NCBI RefSeq assembly: GCF_000962805.1
Contig: NZ_JZTW01000010.1
Coordinates: 62,001-126,000 of the forward strand
DNA: 64,000 nt
Direction of reading: 5' to 3'
Origin: Pseudarthrobacter chlorophenolicus
GTDB lineage: Bacteria > Actinomycetota > Actinomycetes > Actinomycetales > Micrococcaceae
The first letter of the stretch is position 1, and every line of letters starts with the position of its first letter. The notes under the pieces are model-generated. The model saw only the letters and a program-made list of their open reading frames with translations. It ran no database searches and was not told the origin of the DNA. Position numbers and translations under genes: made by a program. This document shows, piece after piece, positions 24,377-33,501 of this stretch.

Positions 24377-25432
24377 CTATGGGGCTGTGAGCGAGACCCA
24401 CTTATCGAGCACTGCGGCCGCAGCTCCGCTTTCGATGGATTCGGCCGCGCGGGTGTAGGCACCGTGCATCCTGTCCAGGAATGTTCCCTCGGCTGCAAGA
24501 TCGAAGGCCACCAGGCCGGCAGCGGCGTTAAGCAGGACAGCGTCCCGGGCAGGGCCTTCCCTGCCTGCCAGGACCTCACGGACAACCATCGCGTTCGCCC
24601 TCGCATCGCCGCCCCGGAGCTCTTCCACGGTGGCTGGCCTGATGCCCAGGTCGCGGGGCGAGAACTCCAAAGCGTCGACGCTGCCGTTGCGGATCTCCCA
24701 TACCGTGGAGGGGCCGGTGGTGGTGAGCTCATCAAGGCCGTCGTTACCGCGGAACACCAGGCCCCTGCTCCCCCGCCGTGCCAGTACTCCAGCCACCAGC
24801 GGTGCCATCCTGGCGTTTGCAACACCGACGGCAGATGCCTGCACTTTGGCCGGATTGGTCAGCGGACCCAGGAAGTTGAAGGCAGTGGGAATCGCCAGCT
24901 CCTTCCTCGGCACGGCAGTATGGCGGAACGAGGGATGGAACACCTGTGCGAAGCAGAAGGTGATTCCTGCCTCTTCTGCGTTCCGGGCCACGCGGTCGAT
25001 TGACAGGTCCAGCCGCACGCCGAGGGCCTCCAGCACGTCAGCAGAACCGGACGACGACGATGCGGCCCGGTTGCCGTGCTTTACCACCCGCGCGCCGGCG
25101 CCTGCAGCGACCAGGGCCGCCATAGTGGAAATGTTGACCGTGTTCAGCTGATCACCGCCTGTACCGACGATGTCGAGTTTCTCACCCGAGATGGTGATGG
25201 GATTGGCGTGTGCGAGCATGGCGTCAACCAGTCCCGACAGTTCCTCGACCGTCTCCCCCTTGCCACTGAGTGCGACGAGGAAGCCGGCGATCTGCGCAGG
25301 AGTGGCTTCCCCGGACATGATGGTGTCCATGGCCCACGACGTGTTGTCCGCAGTGAGGTCACGCCCGCTGATCAGTGCTGAGATCAGTCGGGGCCAGGTG
25401 TTGCCGGACGCTGGGGAAGCCTGTGAAGTCAC
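24377..25432 (-). CDS. trpD: anthranilate phosphoribosyltransferase
   Basis: Second committed step of tryptophan synthesis: anthranilate + PRPP to phosphoribosyl-anthranilate. The 351-residue protein has the diagnostic glycine-rich PRPP loop [16 protein letters not shown], followed by [21 protein letters not shown] and [16 protein letters not shown]. It carries [14 protein letters not shown] near the C-terminus. All match a complete enzyme. No other trp gene is present here. It is divergent from ctaE, the same arrangement as in mycobacteria, so its isolation is ancestral rather than a sign of loss. Confidence 0.95.
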   Translation of the reverse strand: MTSQASPASGNTWPRLISALISGRDLTADNTSWAMDTIMSGEATPAQIAGFLVALSGKGETVEELSGLVDAMLAHANPITISGEKLDIVGTGGDQLNTVNISTMAALVAAGAGARVVKHGNRAASSSSGSADVLEALGVRLDLSIDRVARNAEEAGITFCFAQVFHPSFRHTAVPRKELAIPTAFNFLGPLTNPAKVQASAVGVANARMAPLVAGVLARRGSRGLVFRGNDGLDELTTTGPSTVWEIRNGSVDALEFSPRDLGIRPATVEELRGGDARANAMVVREVLAGREGPARDAVLLNAAAGLVAFDLAAEGTFLDRMHGAYTRAAESIESGAAAAVLDKWVSLTAP

Positions 25433-25544
25433 CTGCTGATGCTATCGAGGGATGGCGGCGGCTGACCAATATGAACCGGTGCGGGAACTTTTCCGCGCGA
25501 TTTCGCGTCTTTGTAGAAAAAGTCCTCCCAAAAGGCGGTTTGCG

Positions 25545-25581
25545 TTGGGCAGCACGGACTTTTACAGACATAATGTCTATG
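25545..25581 (+). promoter_or_regulatory. predicted promoter giving a leaderless ctaE transcript
   Basis: TTGGGC (25545-25550), an 18-base spacer and CATAAT (25569-25574) form a sigma-70-like promoter. Its expected start point, seven bases past the -10, falls on the G of the ctaE GTG at 25581. No Shine-Dalgarno precedes that GTG. Leaderless mRNAs are common in actinobacteria. Confidence 0.55.
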
Positions 25582-26219
25582 TGACATCTGCGACCCATGC
25601 CCCCAGTACCCCGGCGCACCCCACGCTGAACCGCCCCAATATGGTTTCCGTCGGAACCGTTGTGTGGCTGTCCAGCGAGTTGATGTTCTTCGCCGGTCTC
25701 TTCGCCATGTACTTCACACTGCGCTCCACGAGTGCTCAGATGTGGGCGGACGAGACAGCCAAGCTCAACTTCCCCTTTGCGCTCGTTAACACCATCGTCC
25801 TCGTGGCAAGTTCCTTCACTTGCCAGATGGGCGTCTTCGCCGCCGAACGGCTCCAGCCGCGCCGCACCGGAGGGGTGTTCAAGTTCTCCCGTTGGGGCAT
25901 GAACGAATGGTTCACCCTGACGTTCATCATGGGTGCGTTCTTCGTCGCTGGCCAGACCACTGAGTACGCAATGCTGGTTTCCGAGCACGTCTCACTGTCG
26001 TCCAACGCCTACGGCTCCGCTTTCTACATGACCACCGGCTTCCACGGCCTGCACGTCATCGGCGGCCTCGTTGCCTTCCTGCTCATCATGGGCCGGTCGT
26101 TCGCCGCGAAGAAGTTCGGTCACTTCGAAGCTACCTCGGCGATTGTCACGTCTTACTACTGGCACTTCGTTGACGTCGTGTGGATCGGCCTCTTCCTGGT
26201 CATCTACGTACTCAAGTAA
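25581..26219 (+). CDS. ctaE: cytochrome c oxidase subunit III
   Basis: Subunit III of the aa3-type oxidase, 212 residues and five transmembrane helices (the short form). Start GTG 25581 follows a good promoter and was preferred to longer in-frame reads. Visible: [22 protein letters not shown] in the first helix with the conserved Glu, [32 protein letters not shown] and a final [18 protein letters not shown]. It heads ctaE-qcrC-qcrA-qcrB, so oxidase subunit III is made together with the whole bc1 complex. Both belong to one supercomplex in actinobacteria. Confidence 0.95.
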   Translation: MTSATHAPSTPAHPTLNRPNMVSVGTVVWLSSELMFFAGLFAMYFTLRSTSAQMWADETAKLNFPFALVNTIVLVASSFTCQMGVFAAERLQPRRTGGVFKFSRWGMNEWFTLTFIMGAFFVAGQTTEYAMLVSEHVSLSSNAYGSAFYMTTGFHGLHVIGGLVAFLLIMGRSFAAKKFGHFEATSAIVTSYYWHFVDVVWIGLFLVIYVLK

Positions 26220-26305
26220 CCAGTTTTGAAACTTTTTCTACACGAGGCAGAATTTCAGGTCGCGGCCCCACAAGCCGTCGCAGGAACGAATAAAGGAACC
26301 ACCAC

Positions 26306-27094
26306 GTGAAGGCACTCTCACAAAAGCGGCGTCACCCACTGGCAGCAATAGCGCTGCTCCTGATGGGGCTACTCCTTACGGGTGGGCTGTACGCTGTGGC
26401 CACCACCGTCAACGAGGCCAAGGCTTCCACCACTACCTACAGTGCCAACGACACTGAAGAAGGCGGCAAGCTCTTCGCGGCGAACTGCGCCACGTGCCAC
26501 GGCATGGGTGCCAGCGGTACCGCTGATGGCCCGTCACTGGTGGGCGTCGGCGCCGCTGCTGTTGACTTCCAGGTGGGCACCGGCCGCATGCCGATGCAGA
26601 TGAACGGACCGCAGGCCCTTAAGAAGCCCGCCCAGTTCAACGACGAGCAGACCCACCAGCTTTCAGCCTATGTCGCTTCGCTGGGAGCCGGCCCGGCAAT
26701 CCCTGAAGAAGACCTGGTGAACGGCGGCGGTGACGCTGCTGCCGGCGGTGAGCTGTTCCGCACCAACTGCGCCATGTGCCACAACGCCGCCGCTGCCGGT
26801 GGTGCCCTGACCCGCGGCAAGTTCGCACCGGCCCTCGCCGATGTTTCGGGCAAGCACATCTACGAGGCAATGGCGACCGGTCCGCAGAACATGCCGGTCT
26901 TCAGCGACTCGAACATCACCCCCGAGGGCAAGAAGGACATCATCACGTTCCTGAAGCAGATCGAGAGCACCGGATCCCCGGGTGGCGCCGACCTCGGCTC
27001 GCTGGGTCCGGTTGCTGAAGGCCTCTTCGTATGGGTTGCCGGCCTGGGAGTCATCATTGCCTTCACCATCTGGCTGACGTCCCGCACATCCTGA
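26306..27094 (+). CDS. qcrC: diheme cytochrome c subunit of the bcc complex
   Basis: Actinobacterial cytochrome cc, 262 residues. An N-terminal membrane helix (about 11-34) anchors two cytochrome c domains. Heme motifs CATCH (61-65) and CAMCH (155-159) are present, each followed by a distal Met region (RMPMQM and NMPVF). A second membrane helix closes the C-terminus (WVAGLGVIIAFTIWL). The two hemes pass electrons straight to the oxidase, so no free cytochrome c is needed. GTG start with AAAGGAACC upstream. Confidence 0.95.
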   Translation: MKALSQKRRHPLAAIALLLMGLLLTGGLYAVATTVNEAKASTTTYSANDTEEGGKLFAANCATCHGMGASGTADGPSLVGVGAAAVDFQVGTGRMPMQMNGPQALKKPAQFNDEQTHQLSAYVASLGAGPAIPEEDLVNGGGDAAAGGELFRTNCAMCHNAAAAGGALTRGKFAPALADVSGKHIYEAMATGPQNMPVFSDSNITPEGKKDIITFLKQIESTGSPGGADLGSLGPVAEGLFVWVAGLGVIIAFTIWLTSRTS

Positions 27095-27191
27095 CGCGGT
27101 CCCCGCACCAAACTTTCTGCTGCAAAGCCAGCAGGTCGATATTAGAAACTAACCCGGCAGCCGCCGGGACGAGAGAAGGATGAGGCGAATT

Positions 27192-28262
27192 ATGGGCAAC
27201 CATAGTGACGGCAGTCCGAACCACTCGGGCACCGTAGCTACGGCTGGTCAGAATGAGGTGGAGAAGTTCCAGGATCCTGGAATTCCCCCGCATCGTTTGC
27301 GCCTGGCTGACACGGATCCGAAGGCCGCAAAGCGCGCAGAACGGCAGGTAGCCCTACTATTTGCCATCTCTGTCGTTGGAACCCTGATCTTCCTGGTGGC
27401 GTACTTCGCCATCGACCTGGGAGAAGATTCCAGCATCGCAACCATCCGGTTGCAGAATGCCCTCCTGGGTGTCGGCACGGCATTCGCCATGCTCGGTATC
27501 GGTACCGGCATTGTCCACTGGGCCAAGGCCCTGATGCCGGACCACGAAGTATCGGAAGAGCGTCACGCCATCCGCTACGAAGAGGACCGCCAGGCTGCAG
27601 TCCGCATCGTTGACGACATTGTGGAAGAGACCGGCATCAAGCGCCGTCCCCTCATCCGCAATACGCTCCTCGGCGCCGTGGCCCTCGCTCCCCTGCCCGC
27701 AGTGGCAATTTTCGGCGACCTGGGTCCCCGGCCTGACAACAAGCTGGCGCACACCATGTGGGCGCCGCAGGACGGCAAGCTCAAGCGCCTCGCCCGCGAC
27801 CCTGACGGTACGCCGATCAAGGCCGCAGATGTCACCATCGGTTCGGCGTTCCACGTCATTCCCGAGGGCCTGAACGAACTCCACGAGGGCAAGCTCAACG
27901 AGAAGGCCAAGGCCGTTGTGCTGCTCATGCGCCTGGACCCGGCTTCGCTGCATCCCTCAGAAGGCCGCGAGGACTGGGGTTACAACGGCATCGTTGCTTA
28001 CTCCAAGATCTGCACCCACGTTGGCTGCCCCGTTGCTCTTTACGAGCAGCAGACGCACCACCTGCTGTGCCCGTGCCACCAGTCCACCTTTGACCTCACT
28101 CAAGAGTGCAAGGTGATCTTCGGACCGGCCAGCCGCCCTCTCCCCCAGCTGCCCATCGCAGTTGATGACGAAGGCTACCTCGTCGCCACCAGCGACTTTC
28201 ATGAACCTGTAGGACCGAGTTACTGGGAGCGTGATATGCATGAGCGCAGCATCAACAGCTGA
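27192..28262 (+). CDS. qcrA: Rieske iron-sulfur subunit of the bcc complex
   Basis: Rieske 2Fe-2S protein of actinobacterial type, 356 residues with three transmembrane helices near residues 55-180. The cluster motifs are CTHVGC and CPCHQS in the C-terminal domain, with both Cys and both His ligands present. The ATG at 27192 was chosen over 27180 because GAGG then sits six bases upstream. Its 3' end overlaps qcrB by 23 bases. It takes electrons from menaquinol at the Qo site and passes them to QcrC. Confidence 0.94.
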   Translation: MGNHSDGSPNHSGTVATAGQNEVEKFQDPGIPPHRLRLADTDPKAAKRAERQVALLFAISVVGTLIFLVAYFAIDLGEDSSIATIRLQNALLGVGTAFAMLGIGTGIVHWAKALMPDHEVSEERHAIRYEEDRQAAVRIVDDIVEETGIKRRPLIRNTLLGAVALAPLPAVAIFGDLGPRPDNKLAHTMWAPQDGKLKRLARDPDGTPIKAADVTIGSAFHVIPEGLNELHEGKLNEKAKAVVLLMRLDPASLHPSEGREDWGYNGIVAYSKICTHVGCPVALYEQQTHHLLCPCHQSTFDLTQECKVIFGPASRPLPQLPIAVDDEGYLVATSDFHEPVGPSYWERDMHERSINS

Positions 28263-29910
28263 GCCCGCTTTCGTCGCCAAAACCAAGGCAGGCCGGGTAA
28301 CCGACTTCGTCGATTCCCGAGTTGGCGGGTCCGGAATCCTCCGGGAGTTCGGCCGCAAAGTGTTCCCCGACCACTGGTCCTTCATGTTCGGCGAGGTCGC
28401 CCTCTACTCGTTCGTGATCCTGCTGCTGTCGGGCACGTTCCTGACGTTCTTCTTCGATCCGTCCATGGCGGAGACCCACTATGACGGATCGTATGTGCCC
28501 CTCAAGGGCGTCGAAATGTCAGTGGCGTACAGCTCATCGCTGAACATCTCCTTCGACATCCGTGGCGGCCTGTTCATGCGCCAGGTCCACCACTGGGCAG
28601 CCCTGCTGTTCGTGGCGTCCATTGCCGTACACATGCTTCGCGTGTTCTTCACCGGCGCGTTCCGCCGTCCGCGTGAAATGAACTGGGTTGTCGGCTGCGT
28701 CCTGCTCATCCTGGCCATGGCTGCCGGCTTCACCGGTTACTCACTCCCTGACGATCTGCTCTCCGGTAACGGCCTGCGCATCATCGACGGCGTCATCAAG
28801 TCCATTCCGGTGGTTGGTACTTACATCTCCTTCTTCCTGTTTGGTGGAGAGTTCCCGGGAACGGCAATCATCAGCCGCCTCTACATGCTGCACATCCTGC
28901 TGGTGCCGGCGCTGATCCTCCTGATGATCGTGCTCCACCTGTTCATGGTTGTGGTTCACAAGCACACCCAGTACCCCGGCCCGGGCCGCAATGACAACAA
29001 CGTTGTCGGCTACCCGCTCGGCCCCGTGTACGCAGCCAAGGCCGGCGGCTTCTTCTTCATCGTCTTCGGCGTACTGGCACTGATGGCAGCGTTCTTCACC
29101 ATCAACCCGATCTGGAACTACGGTCCCTACGATCCGTCTCCCGTTTCAGCTGGTACCCAGCCTGACTGGTACATCGGATTCGTGGATGGTGCGCTCCGCC
29201 TGATGCCCGGCACCTTTGGTGACTGGCACGTGGAACAGACCTGGCTGGGCTTCGTCTTCACGTTCAACGTGCTGCTTCCGGCCCTGGTGCCTGCCGGCAT
29301 CCTGTTCACGGTCATGTTCACCTACCCGTGGATCGAACGCTGGATCACCAAGGACAACCGTGAACACCATGTCCTGGACCGTCCCCGCAACGCTCCTACC
29401 CGCACGGGCATTGGTGTTGCAGGTTTCATCTGGTACTGCGTTATGTGGGCGGCTGCCGGCTCTGACCTCATCGCCACGCACTTCCACGTGTCCCTCAACG
29501 ACGTCACGTACTGGCTCCGTGCCTTGTTCTTCATCGGACCGATCATCGGCTTCATTGTTGCCAAGCGCGTTGCCCTGGCGCTCCAGCGCAAGGACCGCGA
29601 GATTGCACTGCACGGCCGGGAAACCGGACGCATCGTTCGCCTGCCCCACGGCGAGTTCATTGAGGTTCACGCTCCGCTCGACGAGTACAAGCGTTACAAG
29701 CTGGTCGGGTTCGAGTCGCCTGAGGTTCTCCCCGCAGTGCCGAACGAGCATGGAGTGGTTACCGGCAACGAGAAGCGCCGCGCCTTCCTCTCCAAGTGGT
29801 TCTTCGAGGACCGCGTAGCTCCGGCTACACCCGCAGAGCTTGAAGCAGCCCATGGCCACGGCCACGCGGCAGTGGAATCCTCTGAGGAAGCCAAGAGCCT
29901 GTCCCACTAG
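28240..29910 (+). CDS. qcrB: cytochrome b subunit of the bcc complex
   Basis: Cytochrome b, 556 residues from ATG 28240 (a GTG nine bases earlier is possible). It has the heme-b His pairs on helices B and D (QVHHWAALLFVASIAVHMLR and the ILLVPALILLMIVLHLFMVVVHKHTQ helix), the Qo loop PIWNYGPYDPSP with a PxW-type motif, and a long C-terminal cytoplasmic extension typical of actinobacteria. This subunit oxidises menaquinol and is the target of Q203-type inhibitors in mycobacteria. It is the last gene of the operon and is followed directly by a strong terminator. Confidence 0.95.
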   Translation: MSAASTAEPAFVAKTKAGRVTDFVDSRVGGSGILREFGRKVFPDHWSFMFGEVALYSFVILLLSGTFLTFFFDPSMAETHYDGSYVPLKGVEMSVAYSSSLNISFDIRGGLFMRQVHHWAALLFVASIAVHMLRVFFTGAFRRPREMNWVVGCVLLILAMAAGFTGYSLPDDLLSGNGLRIIDGVIKSIPVVGTYISFFLFGGEFPGTAIISRLYMLHILLVPALILLMIVLHLFMVVVHKHTQYPGPGRNDNNVVGYPLGPVYAAKAGGFFFIVFGVLALMAAFFTINPIWNYGPYDPSPVSAGTQPDWYIGFVDGALRLMPGTFGDWHVEQTWLGFVFTFNVLLPALVPAGILFTVMFTYPWIERWITKDNREHHVLDRPRNAPTRTGIGVAGFIWYCVMWAAAGSDLIATHFHVSLNDVTYWLRALFFIGPIIGFIVAKRVALALQRKDREIALHGRETGRIVRLPHGEFIEVHAPLDEYKRYKLVGFESPEVLPAVPNEHGVVTGNEKRRAFLSKWFFEDRVAPATPAELEAAHGHGHAAVESSEEAKSLSH

Positions 29911-29922
29911 GCCTCGGATATC

Positions 29923-29969
29923 AAACAGTGCAGGGCCCGGTCCAATAGGACCGGGCCCTGCACTGTTTT
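29923..29969. terminator. strong terminator after qcrB
   Basis: A perfect 21-bp inverted repeat (29923-29943 with 29948-29968) with loop AATA, ending in T residues on the plus strand and in A/T on the other. It lies between convergent qcrB and the GntR gene and can serve both. Confidence 0.9.
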
Positions 29970-30034
29970 CATCTGGCCTCCATGAAACCGGAACACCAGG
30001 ACCAGGTGGGAACCAATCACCCGCTGCGGCCCGC

Positions 30035-30805
30035 TTAGAGGTTCCGCGCCCGGCGTACCCCAGGGCGCTGCAGGGGCACCCACAGCTTGTAGCGGTCAGC
30101 CCGGTAGTAGGAGACGGAGTAGTCCACCATGGCCCGGGCAACAAACGCATGGCGTTGGATCTTCAATAGAGGTGACCCCACTTCCACGTTAAGCAGGCGC
30201 GCCGTGGACGGTGACGCAGCAGTTGCCTCGATCATGTCCTCACCCCACTCCATGACGAGGCCGAACTGTTCGCTCAGGACGTTGTACAGGGACGTGGGGG
30301 GCTCGCCGTCGAGCAGGCCCGGTACACGGTGGGCGGGGATGAAATTCTCATCCACGCTCATAGGCTCCCCATCTGCCAGCAGAAGCCTGCGAAAACGCAC
30401 CAGCGGAGTGCCTTCGTCCAGCTGCAGTTCTCGGGCGAGGAACGCACTGGCGCCGATCTGCTCGAAGCTGAGGACCTTTGCCGCCGGGACCATGCCACGG
30501 CGCTGCATCTCCTCGCTATAGGAGGTCAGCTTGACCTGGAGGTCAAGCTTTGGCCGGCGGACAAACGTACCAAGGCCTACAACGCGTTCGATGACCTCCT
30601 CACCTACGAGGGCGTCGATGGCTTGACGGACCGTCATCCGGGCGAGGCCGAACCGTTCGGCCAGGTCACGTTCCGAAGGCAGCGCCGAGCCTGGTGGGCA
30701 TGCCTCCGCGATGTAGGCGCGCAGGATCTCCCTCAACTGAATGTAGATGGCAACACCGCTGGTGCGGTCGATGTCGCCCTTGATGGTCTTGGCTGCAGCC
30801 GCCAT
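30035..30805 (-). CDS. GntR/HutC-family regulator, DasR-like
   Basis: A 256-residue transcription factor. The N-terminal winged HTH (about 15-80) has LPSERDLAERFGLARMTVRQAIDAL and the wing GLGTFVRRP. The C-terminal UTRA domain (about 95-245) binds sugar phosphates in relatives. It is divergent from ptsH, and the gap has a near-perfect dre palindrome. This is the arrangement expected for DasR, which senses glucosamine-6-phosphate and controls PTS and chitin/GlcNAc genes in Streptomyces. Autoregulation and control of ptsH are likely. Identity as DasR itself, rather than a paralogue, is inferred. Confidence 0.85.
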   Translation of the reverse strand: MAAAAKTIKGDIDRTSGVAIYIQLREILRAYIAEACPPGSALPSERDLAERFGLARMTVRQAIDALVGEEVIERVVGLGTFVRRPKLDLQVKLTSYSEEMQRRGMVPAAKVLSFEQIGASAFLARELQLDEGTPLVRFRRLLLADGEPMSVDENFIPAHRVPGLLDGEPPTSLYNVLSEQFGLVMEWGEDMIEATAASPSTARLLNVEVGSPLLKIQRHAFVARAMVDYSVSYYRADRYKLWVPLQRPGVRRARNL

Positions 30806-30847
30806 GAGTCCGCCTTTTCCTGCTTGGTACCGCTCCTAATGTTAGGT

Positions 30848-30863
30848 CAGGTCTAGACCAGCT
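30848..30863. promoter_or_regulatory. dre-like operator between the DasR-like gene and ptsH
   Basis: CAGGTCTAGACCAGCT contains the 10-bp palindrome GGTCTAGACC (30850-30859). It matches the published dre core TGGTCTAGACCA at all but one position. It lies 43 bases before the regulator ATG and about 50 bases before a TATATT -10 box (30911-30916) of ptsH. Confidence 0.75.
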
Positions 30864-30973
30864 GCGTCCCGGCCGAACACTCCGTGACTTCAACGACCGG
30901 CAGCCGGATATATATTTGGGCAGGAAGATTTACGCGACAGACGGACGGGTCCGTCACGACGAAGGAGTCCCCT

Positions 30974-31285
30974 TTGCCATCACACAAGGCCGTGGTCACG
31001 GCCTCTGTCGGCCTTCATGCCCGGCCCGCGGCCGACTTTGTCCGGGCCGTCATGGACACTGGCCTTCCCGTTGTCATTGCCAAGAGCGGCAGCCCGGGCG
31101 TGGATGCGCGGTCGCTGCTTCAGGTGATGGCTGCCGACTTCCAGCAGGGCTGCGAAGTGGTGCTTTCCGTCCACGACACAGCCCTGAACGGGCCTGGGAG
31201 CGCAGAAAATGCTGCGGGCGTCCTCCAATCCCTCGGGAAGCTCCTCGCGGCGCAGGGAGCCCTCCAGCCCGCTGCCCGGAACTAG
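30974..31285 (+). CDS. ptsH: phosphocarrier protein HPr
   Basis: Phosphotransferase system carrier, 103 residues. It starts with TTG at 30974, supported by GAAGGAG seven bases upstream and by the fact that this start puts the active His at position 15 (GLHARPAADF), the canonical place. The conserved Ser region VDARSLL is at about 43-49. The C-terminal tail is about 15 residues longer than Escherichia coli HPr. It receives phosphate from enzyme I and passes it to sugar EII proteins. It stands alone here, without ptsI, and is probably controlled through the dre operator upstream. Confidence 0.93.
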   Translation: MPSHKAVVTASVGLHARPAADFVRAVMDTGLPVVIAKSGSPGVDARSLLQVMAADFQQGCEVVLSVHDTALNGPGSAENAAGVLQSLGKLLAAQGALQPAARN

Positions 31286-31310
31286 GCCTGCACAAGCAAA
31301 GCCAAACACA

Positions 31311-31354
31311 ACGACGCCGGCCCCCACCAAATGGTGGGGGCCGGCGTCGTTATT
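31311..31354. terminator. strong bidirectional terminator between ptsH and ctaF
   Basis: A perfect 20-bp inverted repeat (31311-31330 with 31333-31352) with a 2-base nominal loop. The stem is very GC-rich with TT/AA ends. It separates two convergent transcripts. Confidence 0.88.
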
Positions 31355-31365
31355 AAGTGTGCTGC

Positions 31366-31767
31366 CTAGTGGGCGTGATCCCCGCGGCTGTATTCGTAAA
31401 CCCAGCCGACAAGTGCCACGACCGCAAGGCCGGCGGCAATGAAGACGATCCAGAACCCAACTGCCAGGCCGAGGAACCCTGTGGCGCAGGCAAGGCCGAG
31501 GACCAGGGGCCACCAGCTCCAGGGGCTGAAGTGCCCCTGCTCGCCGGCACCTTCGTGGATCTCAGCGTCGCTGCGGTCCTCCGGGCGCATGCCCACGCGC
31601 TTGGCGGTGAAGCCAAGGTACGCGCCGATCATGCCGGCCAGTCCGCCCACGAGCAGGACACCCAGGATGCCGACCCACTCGTTCCAGTGCGTCAGGAACC
31701 CGTACACGATGGAGACAGGGATGAAGAAGAAGACTCCTGATCCAAAGATCCAAGATTCGATTTTCAC
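31366..31767 (-). CDS. ctaF: cytochrome c oxidase subunit IV, actinobacterial type
   Basis: Small oxidase subunit of 133 residues. Start GTG at 31767 was chosen because it overlaps the ctaD stop (GTGA) and gives the family N-terminus [11 protein letters not shown]. Four hydrophobic helices in two pairs surround a charged loop with [18 protein letters not shown], then [13 protein letters not shown]. The C-terminus ends [10 protein letters not shown]. It is a structural subunit of the aa3 oxidase found in actinobacteria. It is the last gene of ctaC-ctaD-ctaF. Confidence 0.93.
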   Translation of the reverse strand: MKIESWIFGSGVFFFIPVSIVYGFLTHWNEWVGILGVLLVGGLAGMIGAYLGFTAKRVGMRPEDRSDAEIHEGAGEQGHFSPWSWWPLVLGLACATGFLGLAVGFWIVFIAAGLAVVALVGWVYEYSRGDHAH

Positions 31768-33491
31768 TGTGCGGTGTCCTTCTGGTCGGCGTTGCCGAGA
31801 ACGTTCGCCGCGGGTGCCGGCGACTCGACGGTGTGGACCTGGCGCAGTTCGGGGTGGTGCAGGTCCAGGGCGGGGCGCTCCGAACGGATCCGGGGCAGCG
31901 AGGTGAAGTTGTGGCGCGGCGGCGGGCAGGACGTGGCCCACTCGAGGGAGGCACCGAAGCCCCAGGGGTCATCGACCTGGACCTTTTCGGCCTTCCGCCA
32001 GGTGATGTAGACGTTCCAGAAGAACGGAATCAGCGAGGCGCCGAGGACGAAGGACGCCACGGTTGAGAACTGGTTCATCCAGGTGAAGTTGTCTTCCACC
32101 AGGTAGTCGGCGTAGCGGCGGGGCATGCCTTCAACACCCAGCCAGTGCTGGATGAGGAACGTGCCGTGGAAGCCCAGGAAGAGGAGCCAGAAGTGGATCT
32201 TGCCGAGGCGCTCGTTGAGCATCTTTCCGGTCCACTTGGGCCACCAGAAGTAGAAGCCGGCGAACATGGCGAACACCACGGTTCCGAAGACCACGTAGTG
32301 GAAGTGCGCCACCACGAAGTAGGAGTCAGAGACGTGGAAGTCGAGCGGAGGCGAAGCCAGGATGATGCCGGTGAGACCACCGAAGAGGAACGTGACGAGG
32401 AACCCGATGCTCCAGAGCATGGGCGTTTCGAACGTGATGGACCCGCGCCACATGGTGCCGATCCAGTTGAAGAACTTCACACCGGTCGGAACGGCAATGA
32501 GCATCGTCATGAACGCGAAGAACGGCAGCAGCACCGAGCCGGTGACATACATGTGGTGCGCCCACACGGTCACGGACAGTGCAGCGATGGCGATCGTGGC
32601 GTAAACGAGGCCCTTGTAGCCGAAGATCGGTTTGCGGCTGAACACCGGGAAGATCTCAGAGACGATACCGAAGAACGGCAGCGCGATGATGTACACCTCG
32701 GGGTGGCCGAAGAACCAGAACAGGTGCTGCCACAGGACGGCACCGCCGTTCTCGGGATCGAAGATGTGTGCACCAAACCGGCGGTCGGCGCCCAGCGCGA
32801 ACAGTGCGGCGGCCAGCGGCGGGAATGCCATCAGGACCAGGATGGCCGTGATGAGGGTGTTCCAGGTGAAGATCGGCATGCGCCACATGGTCATGCCCGG
32901 AGCGCGCATGCAGATGATGGTGGTGATGAAGTTGACCGCACCGAGGATGGTGCCGAAGCCGGAGAGCGCCAGGCCGAAGACCCACAGGTCACCGCCGATG
33001 CCGGGGCTGAAGGTGGTGTTCGACAGCGGCGCGTAGGCGAACCAGCCGAACGAGGCTGCACCCTGCGGGGTGATGAAGCCGGAGACCGCAATGGTGGAAC
33101 CGAAGAGGAAGAACCAGAAGGCCAGCGCGTTCAGTCGCGGGAAGGCAACGTCGGGTGCGCCGATCTGGAGCGGCATGATGACGTTGGCGAAGCCCGCGAA
33201 CAGCGGGGTGGCGAACATCAGCAGCATGACGGTGCCATGCATCGTGAACAGCTGGTTGTACTGTTCCTTCGTCTGCAGGATCTGCATGCCGGGCTCGAAG
33301 AGTTCAGCGCGGATGAGCAGCGCCATGACGCCGCCGAGGCAGAAGAAGACGAACGAGGCGATCAGGTACATGTACCCGATGGTCTTGTGGTCAGTGGAGG
33401 TAATCCAGTTGACGACGATGCGTCCCTTGGATTTGGGTACCACCGGAGCCTGCAGGGCTCCCGTGGGTGCGGATTGAGTGTACGTAGCCAC
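31764..33491 (-). CDS. ctaD: cytochrome c oxidase subunit I
   Basis: Catalytic heme-copper subunit with twelve membrane helices, 575 residues. Motifs: TMHGTVMLL (heme a His), [15 protein letters not shown] (His-Tyr crosslink of CuB), [10 protein letters not shown] (the two CuB His) and [10 protein letters not shown] (heme a and a3 His). All are intact. It carries a longer C-terminal tail than minimal subunits I, with Pro-rich text near [10 protein letters not shown]. Start is 10 bases after ctaC. With CtaC and CtaF here and CtaE 7 kb away, the aa3 oxidase is complete. Confidence 0.96.
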   Translation of the reverse strand: MATYTQSAPTGALQAPVVPKSKGRIVVNWITSTDHKTIGYMYLIASFVFFCLGGVMALLIRAELFEPGMQILQTKEQYNQLFTMHGTVMLLMFATPLFAGFANVIMPLQIGAPDVAFPRLNALAFWFFLFGSTIAVSGFITPQGAASFGWFAYAPLSNTTFSPGIGGDLWVFGLALSGFGTILGAVNFITTIICMRAPGMTMWRMPIFTWNTLITAILVLMAFPPLAAALFALGADRRFGAHIFDPENGGAVLWQHLFWFFGHPEVYIIALPFFGIVSEIFPVFSRKPIFGYKGLVYATIAIAALSVTVWAHHMYVTGSVLLPFFAFMTMLIAVPTGVKFFNWIGTMWRGSITFETPMLWSIGFLVTFLFGGLTGIILASPPLDFHVSDSYFVVAHFHYVVFGTVVFAMFAGFYFWWPKWTGKMLNERLGKIHFWLLFLGFHGTFLIQHWLGVEGMPRRYADYLVEDNFTWMNQFSTVASFVLGASLIPFFWNVYITWRKAEKVQVDDPWGFGASLEWATSCPPPRHNFTSLPRIRSERPALDLHHPELRQVHTVESPAPAANVLGNADQKDTAQ

Positions 33492-33501
33492 GTCGCTCCC
33501 C

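Noticed and set aside
30100-30700. Plus-strand ORFs opposite the GntR gene
   Set aside because: They lack domains and ribosome sites, while the minus strand encodes a clear HTH-UTRA protein.
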